Assembly (NCBI RefSeq): GCF_033954835.1
Contig: NZ_CP121471.1
Location: forward strand, 248,001 to 312,000
Source of the DNA: Thiorhodovibrio frisius
GTDB lineage: Bacteria > Pseudomonadota > Gammaproteobacteria > Chromatiales > Chromatiaceae
Direction: 5' to 3'
Length of the DNA stretch: 64,000 nt
Both the position numbers and the translations under genes were made by a program. Under the pieces are notes generated by a model, which made no database searches, was not told the DNA's origin, and saw only the letters and a list, made by a program, of their open reading frames with translations. Shown here piece after piece: positions 7,160 to 14,828 of this stretch; within the stretch, counting starts at the first letter, position 1; the number at the start of each line of letters is the position of its first letter.

Positions 7160-7346
7160 GAACCGTATTAAGCCCAGCAATTGGGCCAATGCCACCTCGC
7201 TGCTGTTGGCGAGCCAAGGCCGGCGCCTGCTCAAAGAGGGCAAGCCGATCGAGTCAGAGGACGACAACCGCGCCGAGCTGACGCGCCAGGCCGAGGAATT
7301 CGCGGCCAAGGATCTGCCGATCTTGAACGTGCTGGGGGTGGTGTAG
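7120..7346 (+). pseudogene. 3' end of a methyltransferase (regulatory domain) gene
   Basis: In a frame different from the Rpn fragment, the translation ends with GKPIESEDDNRAELTRQAEE and a tail LNVLGVV. It matches the C-terminus of the methyltransferase at 10940-12485 (which ends LKALGVV). DNA identity continues past the stop (GGGGGTGGTGTAGGGTAGGCG), so an ancestral gene end and its 3' flank were copied. There is no start or catalytic domain; it is a remnant. Confidence 0.75.
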
Positions 7347-7370
7347 GGTAGGCGATGCGCTACCAGGCAC

Positions 7371-7664
7371 TCACTGGTTCAATTGCAGTTGCGGATGAAG
7401 GCCGGCGCGCGTGGCTAAGGTCAGCAGCATGTCCAGGCTGAAATCTTCCACCTTGCCTTTGACCAAACGGGACACCCTGGGTTGGGTGATTCCCAACTGA
7501 CGCGCGGCCTCCGCTTGCGTCCAGCCCTTGGCCTTGAGTTGCTGGGCCGTGCGAATCATGACCTCGGTGCGCATTTTCATCACCTCCGCCTCGGCCGGGT
7601 CGAAGCCGAGATCAGCGAAGACGTTGCCACTGCTTTCGATCATGCGGGTATCGTCGTCTTTCAT
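7371..7664 (-). CDS. XRE-family antitoxin (HigA-like)
   Basis: A 97-aa protein with a C-terminal helix-turn-helix: AQQLKAKGWTQAEAARQLG is helix 1-2 and ITQPRVSRLVKGKVEDFSL the recognition part and following helix. Members of this XRE subgroup act as antitoxin and repressor for RelE/HigB-like toxins whose genes lie directly upstream. The start overlaps the toxin stop by 4 bp (ATGA, 7661-7664). The toxin-first order is typical for HigBA. Confidence 0.85.
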   Translation of the reverse strand: MKDDDTRMIESSGNVFADLGFDPAEAEVMKMRTEVMIRTAQQLKAKGWTQAEAARQLGITQPRVSRLVKGKVEDFSLDMLLTLATRAGLHPQLQLNQ

Positions 7665-7984
7665 GGAGCCTCTCCAATCAGCTTGTAACGTTTGGCGGCC
7701 AGGTCGATATCCGTTTTCCGGGTCGTTCGGGTCTTTTTCTGGAAGGCGTGCAGCACATAGATGGCATCGGCCTGCTTGGCGACGTAGATCACCCGAAACG
7801 CGCCGTTGGCATCCCGATGCCGTATCTCATAGGCACCGGCTCCGACAGAGGAGATGGGCTTGAAATCGCTCGGCAGGCCGCCGTACTGGACAGTCATCAA
7901 CTCGACACCCAACGCCTGCCGCACCGGGGCCGGCATTTCACGCAGATCGTCCAAGCTGGAACCGAGAAATCTCAGCGGTTTCAT
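7661..7984 (-). CDS. RelE/HigB-like toxin (phage Gp49-related)
   Basis: A 107-aa protein starting MKPLRFLGSSLDDLREMP. Its core GAYEIRHRDANGAFRVIYVA and VLHAFQKKTRTTRKTDIDLA is diagnostic of the Gp49/HigB branch of the RelE superfamily, ribosome-associated mRNA interferases. The ATG at 7984 is preferred over an upstream one at 8020 because the family begins with this segment. Overlaps the XRE gene by 4 bp. All expected strands and the basic C-terminal helix are present, so the module looks intact. Confidence 0.85.
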   Translation of the reverse strand: MKPLRFLGSSLDDLREMPAPVRQALGVELMTVQYGGLPSDFKPISSVGAGAYEIRHRDANGAFRVIYVAKQADAIYVLHAFQKKTRTTRKTDIDLAAKRYKLIGEAP

Positions 7985-8075
7985 GTCTTGGTTTATGCCA
8001 GAACTTGCATAAGTAGACAAGCTTTTCCGAACGGCCGTCTAGCGGCGCTTTGGGCGGCGGCCTCAGCATTCCACC

Positions 8076-8330
8076 CTCAACCCCGCCGTATCCAACACCA
8101 CATCCGCCAGCGCCCAGGCCTCCGGGTTGTGGCTGATGAAGCACTTGCGCTGGTAGCCGCCGAGAGCGAGCGCGGCGCTGGGCAACCCGGCCGATCCACA
8201 CCCGAGCCATTGACGCCTGGCGGCGGTATGAGGGGCAGCTGGGGCCGTTGGTGGGGGTGTTGGCTTGCGCAAGCACCGGGTAAGGCGCTCCCATCTTATC
8301 CAGCGAATCGGCTACACTCGCCCGATGAGC
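8076..8330 (+). repeat. Sulfotransferase-end/promoter repeat, copy C (long form)
   Basis: Starts with the same TCAACCCCGCCGTATCCAAC block as copies B and D. It carries the sulfotransferase-like end (DAWRRYEGQLGPLVGVL) and ends with GCGAATCGGCTACACT. TACACT at 8313-8318 is a -10-like box 6 bases before the ATG at 8325. One extra G relative to copy D breaks the old coding frame. The opposite strand also shows a conserved open stretch (KCFISHNPEAWALADVVLD) that I cannot identify. Confidence 0.65.
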
Positions 8331-8378
8331 GCCGACACCCAAACACCCGGCACCGGCGCGCAGTCAGGGAGCCCCTGA
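8325..8378 (+). CDS. Short leader ORF coupled to the Rpn gene
   Basis: Seventeen codons (start MSADTQTPGT) whose TGA overlaps the ATG of the Rpn gene (TGATG at 8376-8380). The start lies 6 bases after a -10-like box, so the transcript would be leaderless or nearly so. Translation of the short ORF could deliver ribosomes to the nuclease gene. A parallel relic occurs in copy A (5798-5860). Expression is not provable from sequence. Confidence 0.4.
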   Translation: MSADTQTPGTGAQSGSP

Positions 8379-9283
8379 TGAGCCACGACCAGAACTTCAA
8401 AAACCTCATCCTCGACTATCCACGCCAGGCCATTGAGTTTGCCGCCGCGAGCGAAGCGGCGCGGCTTGATGATCAGGTGCGCATCCTGCCGCTGCGCGAG
8501 GAGCAGCTCAAAGAGCGCCTCGGCGAGCGCTTTCGGGAGTTGGACGTGCCGCTGTTGCTCGAATGGCCCGATGGCCGCCGCCAGGCACTGCTGTTTGTCT
8601 TCGAGGAGGAAACCGAGCCCGGGCGCTTCTCCATCCATCGCCTGGCCCATTACTGCCTGGACCTCTCCGAGCTCTACCAGACCGAGCGCGTGGTGCCGGT
8701 GGTCATCTTCCTGCACCCCGGTGGCTTCCGCGAAACGCTCAGCCTCGGCAGCGACACGCGCGCCTATCTGCAGTTCAGCTATCTGGCCTGGCCGTTGTTC
8801 GGGCTCAAGGCGCGCGATTACTTCGACAGCCCCAACCTGGTCGCGCGGTTGAACCTGCCCAACATGCAGTATGCGCCCGAGGAGAAGGTTGAAGTCTACG
8901 CCCAAGCGGTGCGTGGACTGCGCACCCTGGAACCCGACCGCGAGCGGCAGATCAAATACCTCGACTTCGTCGACATCTATGCCGCTCTTGATGAGAATGA
9001 ACGCCAGCGCTACCAGCAACACTATGCCGAGGAGATCGAGACCATGACCGCGTTTGCCGATCGTTTTATTGAACAGGGAGTGCAGCAGGGGATGCAGCAG
9101 GGGATGCAGCAGGGTTTGCAGCAGGGCGAAGCCCGGACCCTTCTGCGCCAGCTTGATCGGAAATTCGGTTCACAAGCCGCGCAGGCGCACCGCGCACGCA
9201 TAGAAGCGGCTGAGCTTGAGCAACTGGAAACCTGGCTCGATCGCATCCTCACCGCCGAGACCCCCGAGACGATTTTTCACTGA
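8378..9283 (+). CDS. Rpn-like PD-(D/E)XK family nuclease/transposase-like protein
   Basis: A 301-aa protein that looks complete. The N-terminal part (FKNLILDYPRQAIEFAAASE) and the strand LLLEWPDGRRQALLFVFEEE belong to the Rpn-type PD-(D/E)XK fold; the latter holds acidic residues of the nuclease core. The middle is helical. Near residues 225-250 there is a QGVQQGMQQGMQQGLQQGEA repeat, a heptad-like linker common in this family. The end (LLRQLDRKFGSQ, then LEQLETWLDRIL) matches the DUF4351-type C-terminal helical domain. Rpn proteins are linked to DNA cleavage and RecA-independent recombination, and they multiply in genomes. The ATG overlaps the stop of a leader ORF. Confidence 0.8.
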   Translation: MSHDQNFKNLILDYPRQAIEFAAASEAARLDDQVRILPLREEQLKERLGERFRELDVPLLLEWPDGRRQALLFVFEEETEPGRFSIHRLAHYCLDLSELYQTERVVPVVIFLHPGGFRETLSLGSDTRAYLQFSYLAWPLFGLKARDYFDSPNLVARLNLPNMQYAPEEKVEVYAQAVRGLRTLEPDRERQIKYLDFVDIYAALDENERQRYQQHYAEEIETMTAFADRFIEQGVQQGMQQGMQQGLQQGEARTLLRQLDRKFGSQAAQAHRARIEAAELEQLETWLDRILTAETPETIFH

Positions 9284-9331
9284 CTCAATCGGCCCCGAGA
9301 ATCTCGCGCACCGCCATCTCCGGCAGCTGTA

Positions 9332-9589
9332 ATGGTCAAGAACACCGTTGAAATCGCCTGCCCGCCTGAGGTCATGCTCAGTCTGCACATGAACTCGCGA
9401 GAACTCGCTGAGCGCGTGCAACGAGATGCCGCCATGGCGTTGTTTCGAGAAGGGCGCTTGTCCTCTGGGTTAGCGGCCCAGTGGCTTGGTATGCCGCGCG
9501 TGCATTTTTTGCTGATGGCCATGGCCGCCAGCGCCGAATTGCTGGAGGACACTGAGGAAGATTTCCGGCGCGAGACGGCATTGTTGTAA
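9332..9589 (+). CDS. UPF0175-family antitoxin
   Basis: An 85-aa protein of UPF0175 type: VQRDAAMALFREGRLSSGLA followed by QWLGMPRVHFLL is the signature helical segment of this small DNA-binding antitoxin family, which normally pairs with a DUF3368 PIN toxin. The stop overlaps the ATG of such a toxin gene (TAATG at 9587-9591). The antitoxin is intact, but the toxin is destroyed three ways, so this is an orphaned antidote or repressor. Confidence 0.85.
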   Translation: MVKNTVEIACPPEVMLSLHMNSRELAERVQRDAAMALFREGRLSSGLAAQWLGMPRVHFLLMAMAASAELLEDTEEDFRRETALL

Positions 9590-9806
9590 TGGTGTTCTGC
9601 AATACGACGCCCTTCATTGCGCTGGCGAGCATTGATTGACTCGATCTGTTGCACCAAGTGCTTGGCGATATCGCGGTGGCGCAAGCCGTGTCGGAGGAAT
9701 GCGCCCAGGGGGTGGGCCGATCTCGGTACCCTCCCTGCGGAGGCTGGCTTGGATTAAGGTGTATCCTGACTTGCCATCGGATGAATCCATGATTTTGGAT
9801 CTGGAT
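9589..9806 (+). pseudogene. DUF3368 PIN toxin remnant
   Basis: Starts MVFCNTTPFIALASID, with Asp replaced by Asn in the usual SDTSPLI motif, then hits TGA at the position of a usual Arg/Gly. Beyond the stop the same frame reads LDLLHQVLGDIAVAQAVSEE, as in the family. A run of G near 9710 then shifts the frame to PISVPSLRRLAWIKVYPDLP, continuing to about 9806. There the RAYT fragment begins and the remaining half of the toxin is missing. Nonsense, frameshift and truncation together make it inactive. Confidence 0.8.
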
Positions 9807-10276
9807 CGATGAAGACCTACCGGCGCACGGGTACCTTGTGGGATAGTCGCTACAAGTCCTCGCTGATTCAGACCGACACCTACCTGTTGCGCTGCCAGCG
9901 TTATATTGAGCTGAACCCGGTGCGTGCGGACATGGTGCGCGATCCAGGGGAGTATGCCTGGAGTAGTTACCGAGCCAATGGGCTGGGCGCGAGCGATCCG
10001 CTGCTCTCGCCGCATTCCTTGTATTTGGGGCTGGGAGAAACGCCCGAGTCCCGACAGGCCGCCTATCGGGAACTGTTCCGCACGGGCTTGGATGAGGCGG
10101 CGCTCTTGGAGTTGCGCTTGGCCATTCAACAATCCCAGCCCATCGGCAGCGAGCGGTTCTTGCAGCAAATCGAGCAAATGACTGGCCAGCGCCGCGAGGC
10201 GCGCCCACGCGGGCGACCGCGTCTGGAGCCGGATGGGCCGGCGCTGTTGCCGGGGCAGATGGAGTTGGGGCTTTAG
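9807..10276 (+). mobile_element. RAYT-type (Y1/IS200-like) transposase remnant, copy 2
   Basis: Encodes the C-terminal ~155 residues of a RAYT transposase, starting in KTYRRTGTLWDSRYKSSLI and continuing through RYIELNPVRADMV to a natural end after RPRLEPDGPALLPGQMELGL. The N-terminal half with the HUH motif is gone, so it cannot transpose by itself. Bases 9871-10239 are identical to 1670-2038. This copy extends further at both ends and is likely the source. The stop TAG is followed 2 bp later by the DUF4160 start. Confidence 0.8.
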
Positions 10277-10278
10277 CG

Positions 10279-10536
10279 ATGCCGGTGGTTCTTCGTGTTG
10301 ATGGTTTGCGTTTTTTCTTTTATTCAAACGAGGGCAGTCCACTTGAGCCAGCGCATATTCATGTGAGTGAAGCCGAGGCTGAAGCGAAATTCTGGCTTGA
10401 GCCAGATGTAAGACTCGCGCGTAATGATGGCTTTAATGCAGCAACATTGCGCCGGGTTACCACCATTGTTCAGTCGCACCAGAAGACGTTCAGGAGATGT
10501 CGGGATGAGTATTTCACCGACTATGGTTCGGTTTGA
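10279..10536 (+). CDS. DUF4160 family protein (toxin-antitoxin-like)
   Basis: An 85-aa protein whose LRFFFYSNEGSPLEPAHIHV motif, with SEAEAEAKFWLEPDVRL after it, is diagnostic of DUF4160. Genes of this family nearly always sit next to a DUF2442 gene, as here, where the two overlap by 32 bp. The pair behaves like a toxin-antitoxin or mobile small-gene module, but a biochemical function is not established to my knowledge. Both genes look intact. Confidence 0.85.
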   Translation: MPVVLRVDGLRFFFYSNEGSPLEPAHIHVSEAEAEAKFWLEPDVRLARNDGFNAATLRRVTTIVQSHQKTFRRCRDEYFTDYGSV

Positions 10537-10753
10537 CGAGGATTGTTTTTGGGTTGAATTGCAAGATGGCCGGACGTTGGGTGTGCCGTTGGCTTGGTTT
10601 CCGCGCCTATTGAATGCTTCGGTTGAGGAAAGGCAAGCCTTTGAGCTTAGTCCTCGCGGGATTCACTGGGACAACTTGGATGAGGATATTTCGGTTGAGG
10701 GACTTCTCGCAGGTTTTGGGGATCTGACCTATTCTCGTCGTCAGGCGGCTTAA
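10505..10753 (+). CDS. DUF2442 family protein
   Basis: An 82-aa protein: MVRFDEDCFWVELQDGRTLG, then PLAWFPRLLNASVEERQAFE and GIHWDNLDEDISVEGLLAG is a textbook DUF2442 pattern, a small beta-barrel/ribbon fold often followed by a DNA-binding domain (absent here). The start at 10505 lies inside the DUF4160 gene, indicating translational coupling. Other ATGs further upstream lie deeper inside DUF4160 and are rejected. Confidence 0.85.
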   Translation: MSISPTMVRFDEDCFWVELQDGRTLGVPLAWFPRLLNASVEERQAFELSPRGIHWDNLDEDISVEGLLAGFGDLTYSRRQAA

Positions 10754-10939
10754 TGGGAGGAAACCGGCGTTTCCGGCACCACGACAGACATGGAGCCGGA
10801 TTGACGTGGACAGTCTAACGAGCAACTTACAGGCCGATCTGGGCAAGCGGGTGCACCATGAGCATGCATTGCGAACGTTTGCGATAGCTCATCTGCCGGC
10901 ATAAAGGCAACCAACCACCATCACCCCGAGAAAGCGCCC

Positions 10940-12485
10940 ATGACCGACTGGACCGCCGGCTACGTCGCCGACATCGGCTACACCCACGGCTACTACACCG
11001 AACTGAACCCCGCCCGCCAGGCGCTGCCCTTCCTCAACGCCGGCCTCGCTCCACCCCAGATCACCCACGCCTGCGAGCTCGGCTTCGGCCAGGGCCTGAG
11101 CGTCAACCTCCATGCCGCCGCCACGGGCGTGCACTGGAGCGGCACCGACTTCAACCCCAGCCAAGCCGCCTTTGCCCAAACACTGGCCAGCGCCGCCGGC
11201 AGCGACGCCCAGCTGTTCGACGATAGCTTCGCCGAGCTCGCCGCCCGCGACGACCTGCCCGACTTCGACTTCATCGGCGTGCATGGCATCTGGAGCTGGA
11301 TCAGCGACGACAACCGCCGGGTCATGGTCGACTTCATCCGCCGCAAGCTCAAAGTCGGCGGCGTGCTCTATCTCAGCTACAACACCCTACCCGGTTGGGC
11401 CGCCTTTGCCCCCATGCGCCACCTGATGACCGAGCATGCCGACGCCCTGGGCGCCGAAGGCCAAGGCATCGTCAAGCGCATCTACGGCGCCATCGCCTTC
11501 GCCGAGCAACTGCTCGCCACCAACCCCCTCTACAGCCGCGCCAACCCCCAGATCCGCGAGCGGCTGGAGACAATGAAAGCCCACAACCGCCACTACCTCG
11601 CGCACGAATACTTCAACCGCGACTGGCACCCCATGCACTTTGCCACCCTGGCCGAGTGGCTCGCACCGGCCAAACTCCGCTACGCTGGCTCCGCCCACCT
11701 GCTCGATGCCATCGACGCCATCAACCTCACCCCCGAGCAACAGAGCCTGCTCAACCAGATCCCCGACCCTGACTTCCGCCAAAGCGTGCGGGACTTCATG
11801 GTCAACCAACAATTCCGCCGTGACTATTGGGTGAAAGGCGCCCAGCCGCTCGACCCGCTGCGCCAAGCCGAAGCCCTGCGCGCGCAGCGGGTGATCCTCA
11901 CCACCCATCGCCCCGATGTCCCGCTCAAGGTCAGCGGCAGCCTTGGCGAGGCCAACCTATCCGAGGCCATCTACACCCATCCTCGACCAACTTGCCGACC
12001 ACAAGCCGTGCAGCCTCGGCCAGCTCGAGAGCGCGCTCAAGGACCAGGGCATCAACTTCCCCCAACTGCTGCAAGCCACCCTCATCCTCACCGGCGCCGG
12101 GCATCTCGTGCCGGTTTTGGCGGCGGGAATTAACGAGAAGGCCCAGGCCAAAGCTAAGAAAACCAGCGACGCCCTCAACGCCCACCTACTGCAGCTCGCC
12201 CGCGGCAGTAACGACATCAGCTACTTCGCCAGCCCCATCACCGGCGGCGGCATCCAGGTCAACCGCTTCCAGCAACTGTTCCTGCTGAGCGCCCGCCAAG
12301 GCCACAAACACCCCAGCGACTGGGCCGAGGCCAGCTGGCAGCTGCTCCAGAGCCAAGGCCAGCGCCTGCTCAAAGAGGGCAAGCCGATTGAGTCGGAGGA
12401 CGACAACCGCGCCGAGCTAAGGCGCCAGGCCGAGGAATTCGCGGCCAAGCAGCTGCCGATGTTGAAGGCGCTGGGGGTGGTGTAG
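10940..12485 (+). pseudogene. SAM methyltransferase with regulatory domain, frameshifted
   Basis: A two-part gene. From 10940 the frame encodes a class I methyltransferase (ITHACELGFGQGLSVNLHAA is the SAM loop; FDFIGVHGIWSWISDDNR is motif post-I/IV) and the start of a methyltransferase regulatory domain (NRDWHPMHFATLAEWLAPAK). Near 11975, after EAIYT, the reading frame must slip by one base, inside ACACCCATCC, to continue as PILDQLADHKPCSLGQLESA and end at 12485. Without the slip the protein ends in non-homologous Pro/Arg-rich sequence at 12133. Either a frameshift mutation or a sequencing error. The full product would be about 514 aa. It resembles methyltransferases found next to surface-polymer glycosyltransferases, and an OGT gene follows 23 bp later. 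Confidence 0.8.
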
Positions 12486-12495
12486 GGTAGGCGGT

Positions 12496-12501
12496 TACAA
12501 T
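12496..12501 (+). promoter_or_regulatory. Possible -10 box 7 bases before the OGT start
   Basis: TACAAT lies 7 bases upstream of the ATG at 12509, inside sequence (GTGTAGGGTAGGCG-GTTACAAT) also partly found after 7346. The spacing would give a leaderless or near-leaderless mRNA, as for the repeat-borne promoters. No convincing -35 hexamer was seen. Confidence 0.35.
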
Positions 12502-12508
12502 CACCGCC

Positions 12509-14074
12509 ATGCTCTGGACCACCGACCTTGCTGCCGCCCAACACTGCGCCGCCCGCGCCGACTTCAGCGGTTGCCTGGCGCGCTGCCAGACCCTCGCCAG
12601 GGCGCACGCCAACGACCCCGAGGCCCTGTTGAGCATCGGCACCCTGCTGCTGTCCGCCGGTCTGCTCAGCGCCGCCGAGACCTGCTTTGCGCGCGCCAGC
12701 ACCCTGGCACCCAGGGATGCCCGCCCCTGGGTCAACCGCGCCAACCGCGCACGCGAGGCCGGCGAGCACGCCCGCGCCCGCCAGATCATGCAGGCCCTGC
12801 TTGAGCAGTTCCCCAACCATCCCGTGATTCGCCGCAATGCGCTCACCAGCCTGGAATACGACCCCGCGGCATCAGACACCGAGCGCTTTGCCCAAGCCCG
12901 CGCCTGGGGCCAGTGGGCGCAGACCCGTGCCGGCGGCCCACATCCGCGCCTGCTTCTGGTGCCGCGCGACAGCCGCCCGCTGCGCATCGGCTACATCTCC
13001 GCAGACATCTGCCAGCACACCGTTGGCTTGTTCATCAAAGACGTCCTGGCCGCCCATGATCCAGCCCGGATCACCCCCATCGTCTATCACGCCGGCCAAG
13101 TGCGCGACTGGGTCACACAGCAGATCAGCCAATCCGTTCAGTTACGCGAGGTCAGCGCCCTGGATGATGCCGCGCTGGTCGCGCAGATTCGCGCCGACCA
13201 CATCGATGTCCTGATCGACCTCTCCGGCCACACCGCCGGCTCGCGCCTGAGCGTCTTCGCCCACCGCCCCGCGCCGGTGCAAGTGAGCTGGCTGGGTTAC
13301 TTCGCCACCACCGGCCTGACGGAGATGGATGCCGTGTTGCTGGATGCCTGGCACGCCCCGCCGGGCACCGAGAGTCAGTTCATCGAGCCGATCTTGCCTC
13401 TGCCGGCAGGACGCTTCTGTTATCAGCCAGTGCCCTGGGCGCCAAAGGACCTGTCACCACCGCCGGTTGCGCACAGCGCTCGGATTACCTTCGGCAGCTT
13501 CAACAACACCGCCAAGCTCAATGACGGCGTCTACGACCTCTGGGCCCAGATCCTGGCCGCGGTGCCGGATTCCCGCCTGCTCCTCAAATGGCGCACCTTC
13601 AACGACGCCGCCTTGCGCCAGCGGGTGACCCAAGCCTTTGTGGCTCGCGGCATCGCCGCCGAGCGCATTGAGCTGCGCGGGCCGAGCTTTCATGCCGACC
13701 TGCTCAAAGAATACACCGAGCTGGACATCGCGCTTGATCCCTTCCCCTTCACCGGCGGCCTGACCAGCTGCGAAGCGCTGTGGATGGGCGTGCCGGTGAT
13801 CACCTGGCCGCAATCGCGCGTGGTCAGTCGCCAGGGCTTCGCCTTGCTCTCGGCGATTGGTCTGGCGGAGCTGGCCGCGGCAGATGCGCAAGACTACGTG
13901 CGACTGGCGGTTGCGCTGGCCAATGACCCGGACCGGTTACGCGCCCTGCGCACTGGCCTGCGTGAGCGCATGCGTTGTGCGCCGCTGATGGATGTCGCTG
14001 GATTCACCCGTGAGCTTGAGGGAACATTCATCGAGTTGTTTGAGCGGGTGGCATTGGCAGAAGAGCCAGGTTAG
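12509..14074 (+). CDS. TPR/SPINDLY-type O-linked glycosyltransferase
   Basis: A 521-aa protein: residues ~10-110 form TPR-like helix pairs (ETCFARASTLAPRDARPW), and ~155-515 form a Glyco_transf_41 domain. Landmarks are RIGYISADICQHTVG, DLSGHTAGSRLSVFAHRPAP near 238-257, FGSFNNTAKLND near 328, LLLKWRTFND with the donor-site Lys at 360, and FPFTGGLTSCEALWMGVPV near 412-430. Bacterial members transfer a sugar, often to surface proteins such as flagellin or adhesins; the acceptor is unknown here. The TPR array is short compared with eukaryotic OGT but usual for bacterial ones. Bases 13217-13832 are nearly identical to 4821-5436 in the chimera, and the 3' end to 1-273. Confidence 0.9.
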   Translation: MLWTTDLAAAQHCAARADFSGCLARCQTLARAHANDPEALLSIGTLLLSAGLLSAAETCFARASTLAPRDARPWVNRANRAREAGEHARARQIMQALLEQFPNHPVIRRNALTSLEYDPAASDTERFAQARAWGQWAQTRAGGPHPRLLLVPRDSRPLRIGYISADICQHTVGLFIKDVLAAHDPARITPIVYHAGQVRDWVTQQISQSVQLREVSALDDAALVAQIRADHIDVLIDLSGHTAGSRLSVFAHRPAPVQVSWLGYFATTGLTEMDAVLLDAWHAPPGTESQFIEPILPLPAGRFCYQPVPWAPKDLSPPPVAHSARITFGSFNNTAKLNDGVYDLWAQILAAVPDSRLLLKWRTFNDAALRQRVTQAFVARGIAAERIELRGPSFHADLLKEYTELDIALDPFPFTGGLTSCEALWMGVPVITWPQSRVVSRQGFALLSAIGLAELAAADAQDYVRLAVALANDPDRLRALRTGLRERMRCAPLMDVAGFTRELEGTFIELFERVALAEEPG

Positions 14075-14217
14075 GGCGTCGGGCGGTCGATCTTGCAGGT
14101 GGACGATTGATCGCCCTTCATCGAAGCGCGCCAGATCGGTCAGAAGCTGAAGTGAGATATCAGCGGCTGACTGACTGGCCTGGCGAGACTCCCGCGAGTG
14201 GGGTTTGCGGACATTAC

Positions 14218-14595
14218 TCAAGCGCCTGTCCGCTGCATGGGCTTGATCAGGCTTTCGGCCGGGATGCCAAACTGGCTATGCAGCTTCCAGATCATCGGTA
14301 GGGTTAGGGAGCGGGTGCCGTTCAGCACCTCGTAGACGCGATTGGTGCGTCCAATCGCCGGGGCGAGATCGCTCGCGGTGAGCCCGGATTGCTCCATGCG
14401 GAATTTGATAGCATCGACCGGGTTAGGCAGATCGGTCGGGAAGTGCTTGGCCTCGTAGGCTTCCACCAAGGTCAGCATCACTTCAAAGTGGTCCCCTTCT
14501 GGCGTTCCTGGCTCAGGCTCATGGTCGAACAGCGGCGAGAGTGCGGCAAGCGCCGCACGGTAGTCTTGATCGTTGCGAAGCGGACGGATCTGCAT
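14218..14595 (-). CDS. HigA-type antitoxin
   Basis: A 125-aa protein of the HigA type: an N-terminal part starting IRPLRNDQDYRAALAALSPL and ending near YEAKHFPTDLPNPVDAIKFR. A helix-turn-helix follows (MEQSGLTASDLAPAIGRTNR and VYEVLNGTRSLTLPMIWKL). The arrangement is the standard antitoxin of HigB (RelE-like) toxins, acting as toxin neutraliser and autorepressor. It lies 5 bp downstream of the HigB remnant. Confidence 0.9.
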   Translation of the reverse strand: MQIRPLRNDQDYRAALAALSPLFDHEPEPGTPEGDHFEVMLTLVEAYEAKHFPTDLPNPVDAIKFRMEQSGLTASDLAPAIGRTNRVYEVLNGTRSLTLPMIWKLHSQFGIPAESLIKPMQRTGA

Positions 14596-14600
14596 GGCCT

Positions 14601-14828
14601 TTAACCCATTTCAACGGTTTCAGCGTCGATTGCGTCGTATTGACGGTGCGTGCCGATGAATTTTACATAGAGGGCGCCGTAGCGATAGGCGACGGCGACG
14701 ACGAGCCGATAGTCGTTCCCTTTGATGTTGAAGACGACGCGGCGATTTTTGAGAATGCTCGCGCTGCGATACTGCTCCTTGATATCGCTCGGTGATTGCC
14801 ACTGGGCCTTCTTGGCTGTAATGGTCAA
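14601..14828 (-). pseudogene. HigB toxin, N-terminus missing
   Basis: The frame gives KKAQWQSPSDIKEQYRSASI, then VVFNIKGNDYRLVVAVAYRY and YVKFIGTHRQYDAIDAETVE, which is the C-terminal two thirds of HigB. The family starts about 25-30 residues earlier with the first helix pair, which is not found upstream. The homology ends at about 14818, where the putative end of the neighbouring insertion sequence begins. The only possible start is a TTG in the foreign sequence. Loss of the N-terminal helices makes activity doubtful, although the catalytic strands remain. Confidence 0.7.
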
